Counted from the first letter of the stretch, positions 10,646 through 59,397 are shown. The stretch: DNA of 64,000 nt from Paragorgia papillata (GCA_035771165.1 JAWNZC010000445.1:3255001-3319000), one strand, 5' to 3'. Translations and numbers: made by a program. Notes: generated from the letters alone by a model not told the origin.

Positions 10646-13551
10646 TTTGTTTACCGACGGGACTTTAAAGTCCCAATTGAAAAAGTACTCAGAGGGATAT
10701 GCTAGGGTACGCAAATACATGTAGGGGACTTCTGTGTATCAATAGTGTGTTTATTCCAAGGATCTGGGACCGAATTTGAATAAATTATGATTAGTCATGC
10801 AGTTTCATCACATTTTCAAAATGGCGATCATCAAAACAACACACGTGTGAAATAGGTGAGTTTTCTTTATCAATTTTTATAATCTTAGCGTATGTTTTGA
10901 GGCTTGGGAATTTTTCTATATGTCTATTACGTTGTCTGAAATAGTTCTGTAGTATTTTCTTAGTAAATAACACCAAATTGATGTTAAAAATAGCGATTTT
11001 TCGTTTGGGACTTACAAGTCCCGACAGGCTATATTGACCACCTTTGTTGTCTAAACCTGCCTTACCATAATTGACCAAACCTTCGATTTTAAGTACATTT
11101 GAGCCATCTAATTTCTCTTTATTTGTATTGAATTGATAAGAAAGTTTTCTGGTGTATTCTATTTGCTTTGTATTGTTTTGATATATGGCATTATATGCTG
11201 ATTTTTGCCCAAATTTGTCAATATAGTTTTGTCTTCATTGTTTGACTGGGAATAACATCTAAAGATTTTTTCTAAACTTTTAGATACAGCTTGTTATTTT
11301 GCCAATTTACAATGTCGAAACGTTTCAATGTTGATGAAGTACTGGAAATGTGGGATGAGATTCCAGATGACAACCAAAGCGACACCGACGAGTCATCTTC
11401 TGATGAGGATGTTGATGATGAATTTATACCAATTGGTGATGAAATTGATGTGAGCGAGACACGTGCCGAGCCAGAAATTCCAAAATCAAAGAGGAAAGTA
11501 ATTCGCAAAGGAGTCTCATCAGGTGCCCAAAAGAATAAAGAAAAAACACTAGAACAATTGGAAAAAGTGGAAAACTTTCTGTTGGAAAATGATCTTGCCT
11601 ATCCGTTATCGGCAGGTAATATCAAACATTTGCAAGAAATCCTCCTCGCCAGCTCGGAAAAGGCAAAGGAGAAGCTGAGTGTGCCACAGGTAAGGAAGTT
11701 AGTTGAAATTTCAAGGCGCCATTGGCAAAAGATTAATAAGCCAGTGGAAAACAATTCGTTTAACTTTCCAGTAGGCCCTGTCATGGAACACTTTGCTAAT
11801 TGCCACACACCAGCCGATGTGTTCTTCCAGTTTTTTGACGATGACATCATTGACAATATCCTGTTTGAGTCAAATTTGTACATCATCCAAAAGCAGCGAT
11901 CTGTCCAACCAATAACCCGAGAAGAATTTTATGGCTTTCTTGGGATCAATATGGTTATGTCATACCACAAGCTACCATCCTGGACTTACTATTGGAACAA
12001 TGACCAAGATTTAAGTGTTCCTTTTGTTTCTGCGGTAATGACACGGAATAGATTTGGCCAGATCCTGTCAAACTTGCATGTGAATGACAACTCAGCCCTT
12101 CCTGATGGTAACCGGGACAAGTTGTACAAGCTTCGCCCACTAATCGATGCGATGAATGATAAGTATGTCAAACTGTACAATGTGTCGCACAAGTTGAGCA
12201 TCGACGAGAGCATGATTTTGTTCAAAGGAAGGCATTCCATAAAGCAGTACAACCCCATGAAACCCATCAAGCGTGGCTACAAATTGTGGGTACGAGCTGA
12301 CATGGATGGATACATCAGCAAGTTTGATGTGTACCAGGGCAAAGTTACCGATGTGAACGAATCTTCTGCAGTGGAAGATTATGAAGGTAACAAGTTCGGT
12401 CTCGGTGAGCAAGTTGTACGAACCATGACTGCTGATTTGGTCAATAAGAATCACGAAGTATATTTTGATAATTACTTCACTTCTGTTCCCTTGATGGAGT
12501 ACCTCAAGGAACATGGTGTTCATGCTGCTGGTACTGTCCGAACGAACCGGAAAGCGTTGCCTATGGGAATGGAGGAAGTTCTGGATCGAGGGGAGTCTGA
12601 TCATCGAGTGTCGAAGGATGGTCTTGTCCTGTTCAAGTGGCAAGACAACAAGCCTGTCTTTCTTCTGTCGAACTTTCATGCAGCAGATATATCATCGGTC
12701 AAAAGAACCCAGAAAGATGGTTCAAAGCATCAATTCTCCTGCCCTGTTGCTATTGTTGACTACAATAAGTATATGGGAGGAGTTGACAAAGCCGATATGT
12801 TGTGCGCCGTTCAAGGCCTTAGCCGGAAATCGAAGAAGTGGTGGCACAGGATCTTTTTTGGAATCATTGACCGGACAGTTGTCAATGCCCAAGTAATCTT
12901 TTCCAAACTTGAGAAAGAATCTGTGTCAGTTCTGGAGTATAGGAGAGCTGTTGCCCAAGCACTCATCACACGTGCAACACCTACCCCTTCAAGGATTGGA
13001 CGACCAAGATTATCTTCGCCTTGCGAACAGTTGACTGCAAAACGCAGGAAAAGTGATCACTCTGTTCCGAAAGCGATTCGCCTCGAGAATAGAGGTGTGC
13101 ACTGGGTGACCTATGGCAAGAAACGTGGTCGATGTGAGGTGTGCCAAAGAAAGCAAGTGGAATCGAGACCTCATAGCATGTGCTCAATGTGCAAAGTGTT
13201 TTTATGCTGTAATGAGAAGAAAAACTGTTTTGCAGAATTCCACGACATTGTGGTATAACTTGAACAATTAGAAAATTGAACTTAGAACTTTAAAATTACT
13301 TAAATTACTTATTTACCTCATGTTATGCTCATATAGATTGACTAAAATGATTAAATTGCTTTTACACCTTTGACATTTATATAGGCCTATACTGCTTGTC
13401 GGGACTTTAAAGTCCCAGGTGCTCTGTAACTATGGCAACCCACTTTGACGCAAAGTTAACTGTATATTTTGGTTATCTAACATTATTGTTAGTGTTATAT
13501 CAAAAGCATTTCAAAAATTTCCAAGAATTTCCCAGGCTGGTAAACAAAGGG
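10646..13551 (+). mobile_element. piggyBac transposon, 2.9 kb, apparently autonomous
   Basis: It is flanked by TTAA at 10642-10645 and 13552-13555. The right terminus reads inward as CCCTTTGTTTACC and the left as TTTGTTTACC, so the left appears to lack the outer CCC. The uninterrupted host sequence at 61740-62388 has a single TTAA at 61905-61908 in the matching place, which fixes both ends. The palindrome GGGACTTTAAAGTCCC lies close to each end (10659-10674 and 13401-13416), with a variant at 11007-11022. The transposase gene occupies most of the interior. Confidence 0.9.
11312..13258 (+). CDS. piggyBac transposase (PGBD-like), intact
   Basis: A 648-residue cut-and-paste transposase of the piggyBac (DDE_Tnp_1_7) family, acting on its own TTAA-flanked ends. 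The acidic N-terminus (residues 1-60) is typical. Candidate catalytic aspartates are D298 in LSIDESMILFKGRH, D386 in VYFDNYFTS and D483 in AIVDYNKYMGGVDKADM, in the family order. A C-terminal cysteine-rich zinc-binding domain begins at CEVCQRKQ (about residue 608). I chose the ATG at 11312 (TTACAATGTCG) over the in-frame ATG at 11291, because MSKRF begins the acidic region and a splice-acceptor-like CTTTTAG lies just upstream near 11281. There is no stop or frameshift, unlike most mobile genes in this window. Confidence 0.95.
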   Translation: MSKRFNVDEVLEMWDEIPDDNQSDTDESSSDEDVDDEFIPIGDEIDVSETRAEPEIPKSKRKVIRKGVSSGAQKNKEKTLEQLEKVENFLLENDLAYPLSAGNIKHLQEILLASSEKAKEKLSVPQVRKLVEISRRHWQKINKPVENNSFNFPVGPVMEHFANCHTPADVFFQFFDDDIIDNILFESNLYIIQKQRSVQPITREEFYGFLGINMVMSYHKLPSWTYYWNNDQDLSVPFVSAVMTRNRFGQILSNLHVNDNSALPDGNRDKLYKLRPLIDAMNDKYVKLYNVSHKLSIDESMILFKGRHSIKQYNPMKPIKRGYKLWVRADMDGYISKFDVYQGKVTDVNESSAVEDYEGNKFGLGEQVVRTMTADLVNKNHEVYFDNYFTSVPLMEYLKEHGVHAAGTVRTNRKALPMGMEEVLDRGESDHRVSKDGLVLFKWQDNKPVFLLSNFHAADISSVKRTQKDGSKHQFSCPVAIVDYNKYMGGVDKADMLCAVQGLSRKSKKWWHRIFFGIIDRTVVNAQVIFSKLEKESVSVLEYRRAVAQALITRATPTPSRIGRPRLSSPCEQLTAKRRKSDHSVPKAIRLENRGVHWVTYGKKRGRCEVCQRKQVESRPHSMCSMCKVFLCCNEKKNCFAEFHDIVV

Positions 13552-13805
13552 TTAAAAATGGGAAAATGTCTGCCATTTTCGTTTAGTTCGCAAGAAAGAT
13601 GGGTCAAGTTTTCACAGAACGTTCACAACATTTATGGCCATATAATAAACCACTTATTGACCTCGCTTGTTCGGTCTGTACTAGTGAAATATCGGACCTC
13701 TGTTTTTTTGCACAGACCTCAACTCGCTGCGCTCGTCTCGGTCCGTACTAAAAAAACATCGGCCCGATATTTCACTAGTACAGACCTCACACTCGGTCAA
13801 TAAGT

Positions 13806-15411
13806 AATTATTATCACATAATTTATGAAGACACTCATTAAACATGGATTTTTTATTCATGAATTATTAAAGAGTTTCTGAAGGTAAGAGAACGAACACT
13901 GGACGAAGAGCTCTCTGACGAAGTTTCTAACAGAGGTAGGAAAAAGATAACAATCACCCCCATTAAACGAGTTTTTGACAATTCAGCCAACTCGAGAGTC
14001 ACATCCTCTATTCTAAGCCCAGTCTATTTTACACTGACAGTGTAATTTACACTGAGTTGGTGCCCCCCCCCCCCCCCCCCCCAGCTGCAAGCGATTGGTT
14101 TCACCGATTTTCGTGTAAATTTACACTTGTTTGGTGTCTCCACAGCTGCAACAATTTACACCGGTTTTGGTGTTGGGCTAACACTCAGGAATTTATACAG
14201 TTCTGCATGCCTTCTGCATGGCCAAGATGGATTAAAGAGTGTCCATATCTATACCTATACGTTATCAAAAAGACAAAAGTGATTAGGACTGCGACCAAAC
14301 TTCAAGAAAGAACGCCTGGTACTTCGAATAGACAAAAACATTCCGCGAAGACAATGCCATTAATTGGCCCAAAACTAACCTACAGCAAACCTTCCCATGC
14401 AGTCAGTGACAAAGTGGTGCTTGAAGTATCAGAGCGTTCCGAGCAACTATAGAAAGTCAAACTATCAGAGATTAATAGTTTCTACTTTCTATTCCAGAAA
14501 GCTGGGTCATTGATAAAAAGCTTGATTCGGAAAATTGACCATAAATAGGATAAGAATAGTGTTACATACTGAAAACATTCAAAGACTCCAGTGATTTATC
14601 TTTGCATGGAAGAAGAGTGTGAATAATTTTTGTTTTTGTCTAATCTTCGTTGCATACAATAAAGACATTTCCCATATGAAATTGTTGACGAGAAGGACCG
14701 AACTCTTGACAAAGACCAAGCCCAAAACATGCAAAAATTGAGGAAATAATTCTAAATCTTTAGCTGCCATCATAGTTTAACCTTTCTTAAGTTCCGCAAC
14801 AATAACCGTTCACCTTTTTCCAAACTAATCGAAAGCGCCTAAAAGTAACCGATTCACGATTAAAAAATTAAAATAGTTTACTAAACACATAAAATGTTGC
14901 ATTTTTGACCATCTACATTATGTTTTAATATTGATTTCAATGGTTGTATTAGAGTCTTTTCGTTGTGATACACTTGTTGCCATGGCAATGTTACCGGTTT
15001 CGACTGAAGTCTCGTTTGGCTCAATTGTTCCGAAGGCACTGGGATTAGTTCTAAAACAAACGAACAAAAAAGAACATTCTATGACTCCTTTTTTTTTCAA
15101 TCAACGCAGTTGAGAAATAGCCGAAATGTATAAATTAACAAAAACGGAAGAAATGCTCAAACATTTCTGTTTTTAGAAAAGCCGCATATACAATCGTTCT
15201 CCAGAGAAAACAGATAGAGAAATTGGTCTTAAACTAAGATGCGACGATGGCGATATGTAAGCAATCTTAACCTTACGTAAAGTCGATCTTTCACTAAAAA
15301 CCACGGATCGTAAACGTCATGTTTTTCGTGCTATTTTTCCGTATCTAATGCTGTTTTACACAAAGCTTCATGCAATATGCTAGCTCAGTTCGTATAATCA
15401 AATAAAAGCCG
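13806..15411. other. No supported gene; poly-C tract at 14063-14082
   Basis: A run of 20 C at 14063-14082 sits between TTTACACTG-type repeats (about 14028-14175). The 131-codon plus frame at 14057-14452 reads through the poly-C and has no recognisable domain. The rest is AT-rich and featureless to my reading. Confidence 0.45.
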
Positions 15412-15515
15412 TTTTCTGCACGAACCTCGGCTCGCTGCGCTCGCGCGGTCCGTACTAAAGACGTCGGTCCGATATTTCACTAGTACAGACCCCACGCTCG
15501 GTCAATAAGTAGTAA
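15412..15515. repeat. Fragment of the repeat at 10187-13805
   Basis: Matches 13700-13805 (TCGCTGCGCTCG, GGTCCGTACTAAA, CCGATATTTCACTAGTACAG, CTCGGTCAATAAGTA). Confidence 0.85.
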
Positions 15516-15945
15516 ATATTTTGTCAGTCGAAAACATGAGAAATTCTAGACAATGCTGTAATTTGACTGGCTCAGGTTTTCTGTAATAACAGACCATTGT
15601 CACTAAATCTTTCTTGGTGCAGAATTTCCTTATTTTAACTTGACAATGTAAAATCAATACAAAAACGTTATCCATAGAAATACGTATGCGGAGTATCAAA
15701 AATGATTACATAACACATCTCATCTGTTGCTATGACAACAATGACGTTTCAAAATCAAAAATAGCTGTCAACTTTTTAAGCTGATTTAATTTTATCAGAA
15801 TAATGTTAAAATGTTGTGTAAGCCGTTTTGACGTCATATGTTTAATATAATTTAAATATCATATTAGTCCAATTCCTCCCCCAAAAAGACGCCTGGGTAC
15901 GAGGCATCAAATATCTCAAAAAATGAAACATGGAAGAGTTGTACA

Positions 15946-16191
15946 TTGACGGTACCGAAAAACATGGCGGCGGTACATTTAACCACAATGCTTTGCGACC
16001 TCAAATCAGCTCAAAAACAACTAAACATTGTTTATCATGCTAAGATGGATTAAGTAAGCAAGAACTTCATTCCTACCAAAGTTGATTGTTTTAAAACCAT
16101 ATCTTCCAATAATTCTGCAAGAAACAATATTTACTGCACGCAAAGGATGGTGGTTAAATGTACAAGTCGCCATCTTTTTCGGTACGGTCAA
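15946..16191. repeat. Foldback element, about 246 bp
   Basis: TTGACGGTACCGAAAAACAT at the left pairs with the GCCATCTTTTTCGGTACGGTCAA-like right end; GTACATTTAACCAC/GTGGTTAAATGTAC pair further in. Confidence 0.85.
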
Positions 16192-17952
16192 TTGCTGTTC
16201 TTTTGAATAAGAACTTGCTTCGAAGGCACTTAATAAGAAAATGTCTTCGGAGAAGACAACAAAAAAATATTAATCTAAATAAAAACCAGTTGAAACAAAC
16301 CTGATGTGACTATAACCAGAACTTTGCTCATCACCACGGGGATAGCCTTTTGTTCGAGCATCTATAAATGAATTACAATACGGGGTTGAGTTCTTCTAAA
16401 GTTACATGCATGGCGATTGTTTGAATGTCGCACCCAGGCTCGACCGAGCTTCCAACGGTCAATTTGTAGCCGTGGTGGAGAGTCACGGATCATTATCGTT
16501 AGTTTCAACCCAAGCAAGCAAACTTTTTGTGAAGCTATTTCTTGAAGAGCCGCCGTAAGTTTGATTGGATTCGGCAGAAAAAGAAAGTATTACTATGATT
16601 TGACGTGGTCTGTGTGGCAAAACAGGAGTGGACGCTGTTTTTGTACGAAAATTTCAGCAATTTCCGAGAGGGGGGGGGGGCGATAGCTGGAATGCGGATC
16701 AGCCTTCCGTTTATTTTATACTAGTTCAGTGGCCCGAGGTCAGTTCTGACTCGGGTAAGTGAAACGAAAACACAGTAATAGACTAGGTAATAAATGTCGA
16801 GTATATGGTTGTTCTTATGGATCTAAAAAGTATGGGATTTCAGCTACTTGATTTACGTCACAGGCTTACTCGCACCAGATTCCTTCCATGTGCGCGGTTT
16901 TTCTACAAATGGTGCAAATTATTCACCAACTCGGTAGTCAATTTACTGTTAATATTCCCTACACAAAATTAAACCCTAACCCTAATATAACTCTAAACCT
17001 AACTCCTAATCTTAACCAGTTTTAAGGATGTGCGGACGCAGGGTGTATGATCTCGATGACGTCATGATGACGTCACCACATGACGAACGACTTCACAGGC
17101 AAAATATAAAGCGCTGCTAATGTTACGGCAATAGGCGAATTTCAGGGTATTGCGCGCGCACAATGCAAAGGAATTGGCGGACTCTTGGCGGGCTCCCCAC
17201 AAAGTAAGCAATGGCAAACAGACTAGCTGGCGAGCCAACAACAGCAGAATAACAGTGTTAAACATCTAGAAACTGTATCAATACTTTGTTTATTTTAAAC
17301 AGTCAACAACATCAACATCATTTTTATTATATAAAATACAACATGCAATAACAATCCAGCCACATTTAGCAAGCTATTCGAGGCGAGGGGTTGCATAACT
17401 AACTATATTTACAAAAACACTCAAAAAAGCACAATAGCAGACCTGACTGCTATATTAGCAAATTAGCGGACTCTGGAGTGATTTTTTTTTAAGAAAAGAA
17501 TTTGAAAAAATAATTTGAAGACTCGTGTAGTAGTAAAAAATAAAAAATCTAAAACATATGGATTAAAATTCATTAAGAGAAACAGATGAACATAATCATT
17601 ACAAGATAGAATAAAGTATACATTTCTTTAAATCCAGATTTACTAAGAGTGCGGATTGAAGGTGGCAGACAATTCCATACTTTCACACCGGTTGTGGAAA
17701 ACGACTTACATACAGTATGTTGACTTTGAGACAAAAAAAATCGTCATTGGCAGTACACAATTACCTTTTAACGCTTTCAATTTGTATTTTAACAGTAAGA
17801 ACAATACGTTTTATAATTTTTAAATTTACATGCCTGTAAGTAATTAACAATTAGTAGAAAAATATCGTGATTTCTCAGTGACAAGCAGATAACTTTTTGC
17901 CAATGCCAAAGGCAGAGGTAAATAATTAAATTAAATAATTATTTTATTATTC
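16192..17952. other. No gene seen; telomere-like patch and repeat fragment
   Basis: 16971-17008 holds a few degenerate CCCTAA units. 17120-17300 contains two blocks also found at 59860-60035: the GCGAATTTCAGGGTATTGCGC-like block in the same orientation and the AACACTGTTATTCTGCTG-like block inverted. A G-run lies at about 16669-16680. No open frame has a recognisable motif. Confidence 0.5.
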
Positions 17953-19051
17953 AATGGGCAATTTGCATTATCGCAATGCATGCTGGTAGTTGAGGTACGG
18001 ATTCACTTTCAGGGGAAATGGCCGGCGTCAGGCGAGCATTTCGCCTGAAAGATTAATTCACTGTTTTAGCGATATTTTCTTTCCCGAATGAGAGATTTTT
18101 ACTTCTCGTTAGGACAGGTAGGTTATGAACTATGTTTTGTGTAAATGGGAGCGAAACTGCTTTTGAAACTGGCGAGAAAATTACTTCAGAGTTGTCGATG
18201 GAGTGAAGAACGTTCGAACAAAACCATGCTTGAAGAAATAACTTTTTGCACATTTCTAGGTGAGTAAAGAAATCGATTGCTGTACAGTAAGCCATTTGGC
18301 CTCACATTCATGCATATGTAGTAGATCTATTCAGATCGTATAGTTGATGCCCTTGTAAATGTCTCTTCTCTGCATTTTCGCTGGTTGAAATTGACAAGGC
18401 TTTGAAACAGCTCACGATCACTTGTTGTTCGAATAGCATCACCTCGTCAGGCTTTGTTTTGATTTGTTTTGCATGGAAAAAAACTTGTTTCACTAGCCAC
18501 TGTTCAGATATTTTGCAAAAACTCCGATTGCAAAGTGATTTCGGTTTCACTTGGGTTTTGGTCTTTGTTTTTCTTCTCTCCCCTTTTGTACTGGTGAAAA
18601 TACTGTATAAATGTTTTTAGTGTGGTGTAAAATACAGTACAATAGGCTAAAATAATTGTTCTAACGTTAATTCTATTCGACTGTTGAGTCACAGAGCCCT
18701 AGTTGTCGTTTTTAACCTATAGCTATAAATTGATTCAATAATATAAACTGTAGGCAGATATTTAAACTGTTAGGTAGCTAGCTGAATGCTGTAAATTTCT
18801 AATTAAAAAGTCTGAATTAGATATCCATGCAATAATAACTCTTTGCATTTAAAACTTGGGGACTTTGCTGGTTTTTTTACAAAGTCTCATCTGTGATCTG
18901 TGCCTGTGGCACCAGCTGCAGGGGGGGGGGGGGCAAGCTTCCCCTATTTGTCACACGGACCGTTAGTGTGAAATTTGATGAGAAACAGGGGGGAAAGAAT
19001 AATTAATGTTAGCAAAATTGCAGATATTTTTCCATGTTTATTAATAACATC

Positions 19052-19535
19052 CAGTGGCATAGCCAGGGTCTTGAGTTTTGGGGGGCAAGAACCTCAAATT
19101 CCTAGGGGGTTGGGGAGGGCATGCCCCCCGGAAAATTTTGGATTTCTACGGTCTCTGAAATGCTATTTCCTGCATTTTGAGGCAAGAATTTAAGAGTACA
19201 GTAATTCAAAAGCCATAAATTACATAATTTTGTTGAAATCAAACCAGAACATAGAATGATACACGTCAGAATATCTTTAGATTTACATGTATTTATAAAC
19301 CAGTCATAAATGTAAAAACAAGTTGGAGGCATTTTGTATAGACCTTAGTATTGTAATTTATAGCATAGCATGCCTGCTAAATATATAACACATTACTAGT
19401 CTACTCACTTGGCCTTAAAATAATGTGCCCCCCCCCTGCAAGTTTCTCAATGGATTTAAACTTTTCACGAGAACGGTCTTGGAGACCATTGGGGGGTGAC
19501 TACCCCCCCCCCCACCCCCCTTGACTACGCTACTG
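19052..19535. mobile_element. hAT-like non-autonomous element with 8-bp target duplication
   Basis: Termini CAGTGGCATAGCCAGG and CTTGACTACGCTACTG are imperfect inverted repeats of the common hAT form CAGTGGCGTAGCC. Direct 8-bp duplications ATAACATC lie at 19044-19051 and 19536-19543. The interior has several poly-C/poly-G runs and the dispersed CATGCCCCCCGGAAAATTTT block shared with 6270-6420. Confidence 0.85.
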
Positions 19536-20322
19536 ATAACATCACCATGTTGCATTCTGCAAAACTTAAGTCACCTGCATGATGATGGCTAATTGAATTT
19601 TCCTATAAATGTCTAAGAATGTTGTTGAAAAAGAATGTCTGATATACAGCATGCCCTCAGACCCCCCCCCCCAGGCCCCAATCCCCCCCCCCCCAATATA
19701 CCAGTCCTGCCAGTGCCTTGCACTCTTGTGTGGGCCAAATGGGAATGGACATTAACCTGTTTCGAAGGAAGTCCAGCCATGTTATCTAAACCCTCACAAC
19801 TTGTGACACTACAGATATGTTGTGTCAAATAACCAGATCTTTCTCCAGCAGACCACACCTACTGTAAGCCTAGAAAGGCATAAAAATAATTCTTCTTTGG
19901 GAAATTATTAGTGCCTGTGTCAGTGACAGTGTCCTCCACTTTTCCATTTTCTTTTGACTTGGCTGTTATTGGATTCACTGTATCTTTACAGTCTTTCACA
20001 GGTGGGACTGAGAAAGTCATAAAAAATGTTTCATAATTTGGAAACCCAGTGTGTGTGCAATTCCATTTTTTATTACTGTTTTTGAAACATTGGACTGAAA
20101 AAGTTTGCTGTTCTACTTTCTCCCTTAGACTCATAGAGCCAAAATTTCTTCATAACTATATTAGATTATATTTTTCTCTGGTCCAGTATCCATCTCAATA
20201 TTTGTGTGCTCTGATTGGCTTAGTGGCAAGCAGTCCGTATCCTCCTATCCAGGTCTTGCAACCAAACAGTTTAAATATATGCCTACAGTGCATACTTTAC
20301 ATGTTAAAACTACTCTTAGTAG
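19536..20322 (-). other. Foldback loop remainder; unassigned 91-codon frame
   Basis: A minus-strand frame at 19859-20134 is open for 91 codons, contains several cysteines (VQCFKNSNKKWNCTHTGFPN) and ends in a stop. I do not recognise it. It lies downstream of the last seen host exon (21423-21465) on the same strand, so it could be a further exon of that gene or captured host sequence, but I see no convincing acceptor. Poly-C runs lie at about 19662-19693. Confidence 0.2.
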
Positions 20323-21422
20323 TACAGTTTATATTATTGAATCAATTTATAGCTATAGGTTAAAAACGATGACTAGGGCTGTGACTCAACAGTCGGATAG
20401 AATTAACGTTAGACCAATTATTTTAGCCTATTGTACTGTATTTTGCACCACACTAAAATTTATACAGTATTTTCACCAGTACAAACGGGGAGAGAAGAAA
20501 AACAAAGACCAAAACCCAAGTGAAACCGAAATCACTTTGCAATCGGAGTTTTTGCAAAATATCTGAACAGTGGCTAGTGAAACAAGTTTTTTTTTCATGC
20601 AAAACAAATCAAAGCCTGACGAGGTGATGCTATTCGAACAACAAGTGATCGTGAGCTGTTTCAAAGCCCTGTCAATTTCAACCAGCGAAAATGCAGAGAA
20701 GAGACATTTACAAGGGCATCAACTATAGGATCTGAATAGATCTACTACATATGCATGAATGTGAGGCCAAATGGCTTACTGTACAGCAATCGATTTCTTT
20801 ACTCACCTAGAAATGTGCAAAAAGTTATTTCTTCAAGCATGGTTTTGTTCGAACGTTCTTCACTCCATGGACAACTCTGAAGTAATTTTCTCGCCAGTTT
20901 CAAAAGCAGTTTCGCTCCCATTTACACAAAACATAGTTCATAACCTACCTGTCCTAACGAGAAGTAAAAATCTCTCATTCGGGAAAGAAAATACCGCTAA
21001 AACAGTGAATTAATCTTTCAGGCGAAATGCTCGCCTGACGCCGGCCATTTCCCCTGAAAGTGAATCCGTACCTCAACTACCAGCATGCATTGCGATAATG
21101 CAAATTGTCCATTAAATTTCAATACTGTTTTGCTTTTTTTATATTTTCAATGTTTTAAATCCAAGCCAGTTACAAAATAGAAAAAAAATGTTTAGAAAAT
21201 TTGCACCATACTCAGACTATTATTTGCAGACAGTTATTTGTAGTTGATGTAGAACTTCACGACCAATCAAATTCAAGAGATAAATAAATCGAATAATATT
21301 GTAACCAAGGGTCCTTGTCAAAAAACCCCAGAAATTATCGGCACCTTATATAAAGACAATAAATAAGTAAAATAAAAACGTGGAGAAGATAATTCACACA
21401 AGCATTGTACTTTAACTCACCT

Positions 21423-58197
<36,775 letters not shown>

Positions 58198-58390
58198 CTT
58201 GCTTTTTGCTTGGTCACTTGGAAACGGATAATTATGTAAGTCACGTATGTAACACGCGTGTGACACGCGTGACACAGAATTGAAGTCGTACCATATTATT
58301 GTACGTACGCATTTGATTGGCTGCTAGGAACCAAGCAGCCAATTGGCTGCTTCCGCTGCTAGGAACCAAGCAGCCAATCGAATGCGTAAC
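58198..58390 (-). promoter_or_regulatory. Upstream region of the coiled-coil gene with duplicated CCAAT-containing repeat
   Basis: Two direct copies of GCTGCTAGGAACCAAGCAGC with CCAAT at about 58318-58380, and paired ACACGCGTGTGACACGCGTG motifs at about 58252-58272. Placement just upstream of the start suggests promoter function; no TATA box is evident. Confidence 0.4.
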
Positions 58391-58983
58391 AAACACTGAT
58401 CAGTGGTAGGTACGAGGTTGACTTCCAAACATTTTGGTAAAAAATTGAAAAGAATTTGACGTCATAGGGTGAAAATTACGTATTCTACACTTATTAAAAA
58501 GGTCTATAGGTACATGTTTAAATTTCTGAATTGTAAATAATTCAAGGACATTAGGTAGGATATGTATAAATATAATCTACTAATAAGTATAGGTAATAGT
58601 ATGGTTTCAAGTGCAATTTGGAAAAAAACATGCACGAGTGAGTTTTTCAAAGACTATCAAAATGGCACGAGTCCAAAGGACGAGTATTATTTGAAAAACT
58701 CACGAGCTATATGTCACTGAGTGAAAACTAATGAAATACTAAAAAATCTAAAGTATTTAATAATTACTGTATAAAATGTTAAAATATAAAGTCCACTAAT
58801 ATCTTTGCTGCAATATGTTCTTGTTTAATATTTTTGCGTGGTTTGGAGTAAAGTCATTATTTGCATCTGGTTAATTTTATTAGTCTACATTCTCTCACTG
58901 GCTTTGTAATAAGCATAGCTTGTCTAGTTTCTTTCATTAACAAATAAAACATAAAGTTCCGTGCATATATGTAATCTTTATAT
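58391..58983. repeat. Diverged copy of the 51690-51862 foldback plus unassigned DNA
   Basis: 58590-58720 contains AGTATGGTTTCAAGTGCAAT and GAGTGAGTTTTTCAAAGACT, matching 51690-51862. The rest is AT-rich with no gene. Confidence 0.6.
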
Positions 58984-59113
58984 TAAGGTACGTTTGACGT
59001 CATTTGACGTCATTTGCCGTGAAGTTTTGAACACGAAGCACAAAGCAATGGCCGAGTGCCTTTAGTACTTTACACTTCTTTCACGTGTTCAAATGACGTT
59101 AAACGTACCTTTA
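58984..59113. repeat. Foldback element, 130 bp
   Basis: AAGGTACGTTTGACGTCATTTGACG-like left end pairs with the CAAATGACGTTAAACGTACCTT-like right end; GTGAAGTTTTGAACAC-type arms inside. Confidence 0.8.
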
Positions 59114-59397
59114 TAAAAAAGTACATATGGACAGAATTCGAAGCAATATGTTTTACTTGTTTTATAAAATAAGAAGGGAAAAAACAGGCTAAAAGTTTGA
59201 CAGTTTTGAAAGCTGACGACTGGCTTCTCCCGCCAGATGACGCCATCCTACGCCATTCCATGCCATTTTACGTCATTCATTATTTCCATATACTCTTATA
59301 AATCCACGGGGCCTGTCATTATTATCGTTGTGGTCAATTATTATAGTTATAATGGTTAATATCGTTATGGTTATGGTTATCATTGTGGTTATCGTTT

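Larger units (their letters stand above)
10187..13805. mobile_element. Older repeat element interrupted by piggyBac
   Basis: The left part (10187-10641) and right part (13556-13805) together match, in reverse complement, the continuous repeat at 61740-62388. A third fragment lies at 15412-15515. The right part contains CCGATATTTCACTAGTACAG in both orientations, forming a hairpin. No coding capacity of its own is visible. The piggyBac insertion splits it at a TTAA. Confidence 0.75.
17953..21113. mobile_element. Large foldback with about 800-bp arms
   Basis: 17953-18752 and 20323-21113 are near-identical inverted copies (for example TTTCAGGCGAAATGCTCGCC and its complement at the two ends). Weaker similarity continues inward for another 50-100 bp. 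The loop of about 1.57 kb contains a hAT-like element and unknown sequence. Open frames in the arms, such as 20771-21013, appear twice because the arms are copies. No transposase is visible. It may be a foldback transposon or a local inverted duplication. The left arm of the KDZ candidate starts about 660 bp further on. Confidence 0.85.

Noticed and set aside
14057..14452. 131-codon frame beginning with poly-Pro
   Set aside because: It starts inside a poly-C run, has no domain, and shows no splice or start context.
18053..21013. Pairs of similar short frames (for example 18053-18295 minus and 20771-21013 plus)
   Set aside because: They are the same arm sequence of the foldback read on opposite strands, not two genes.
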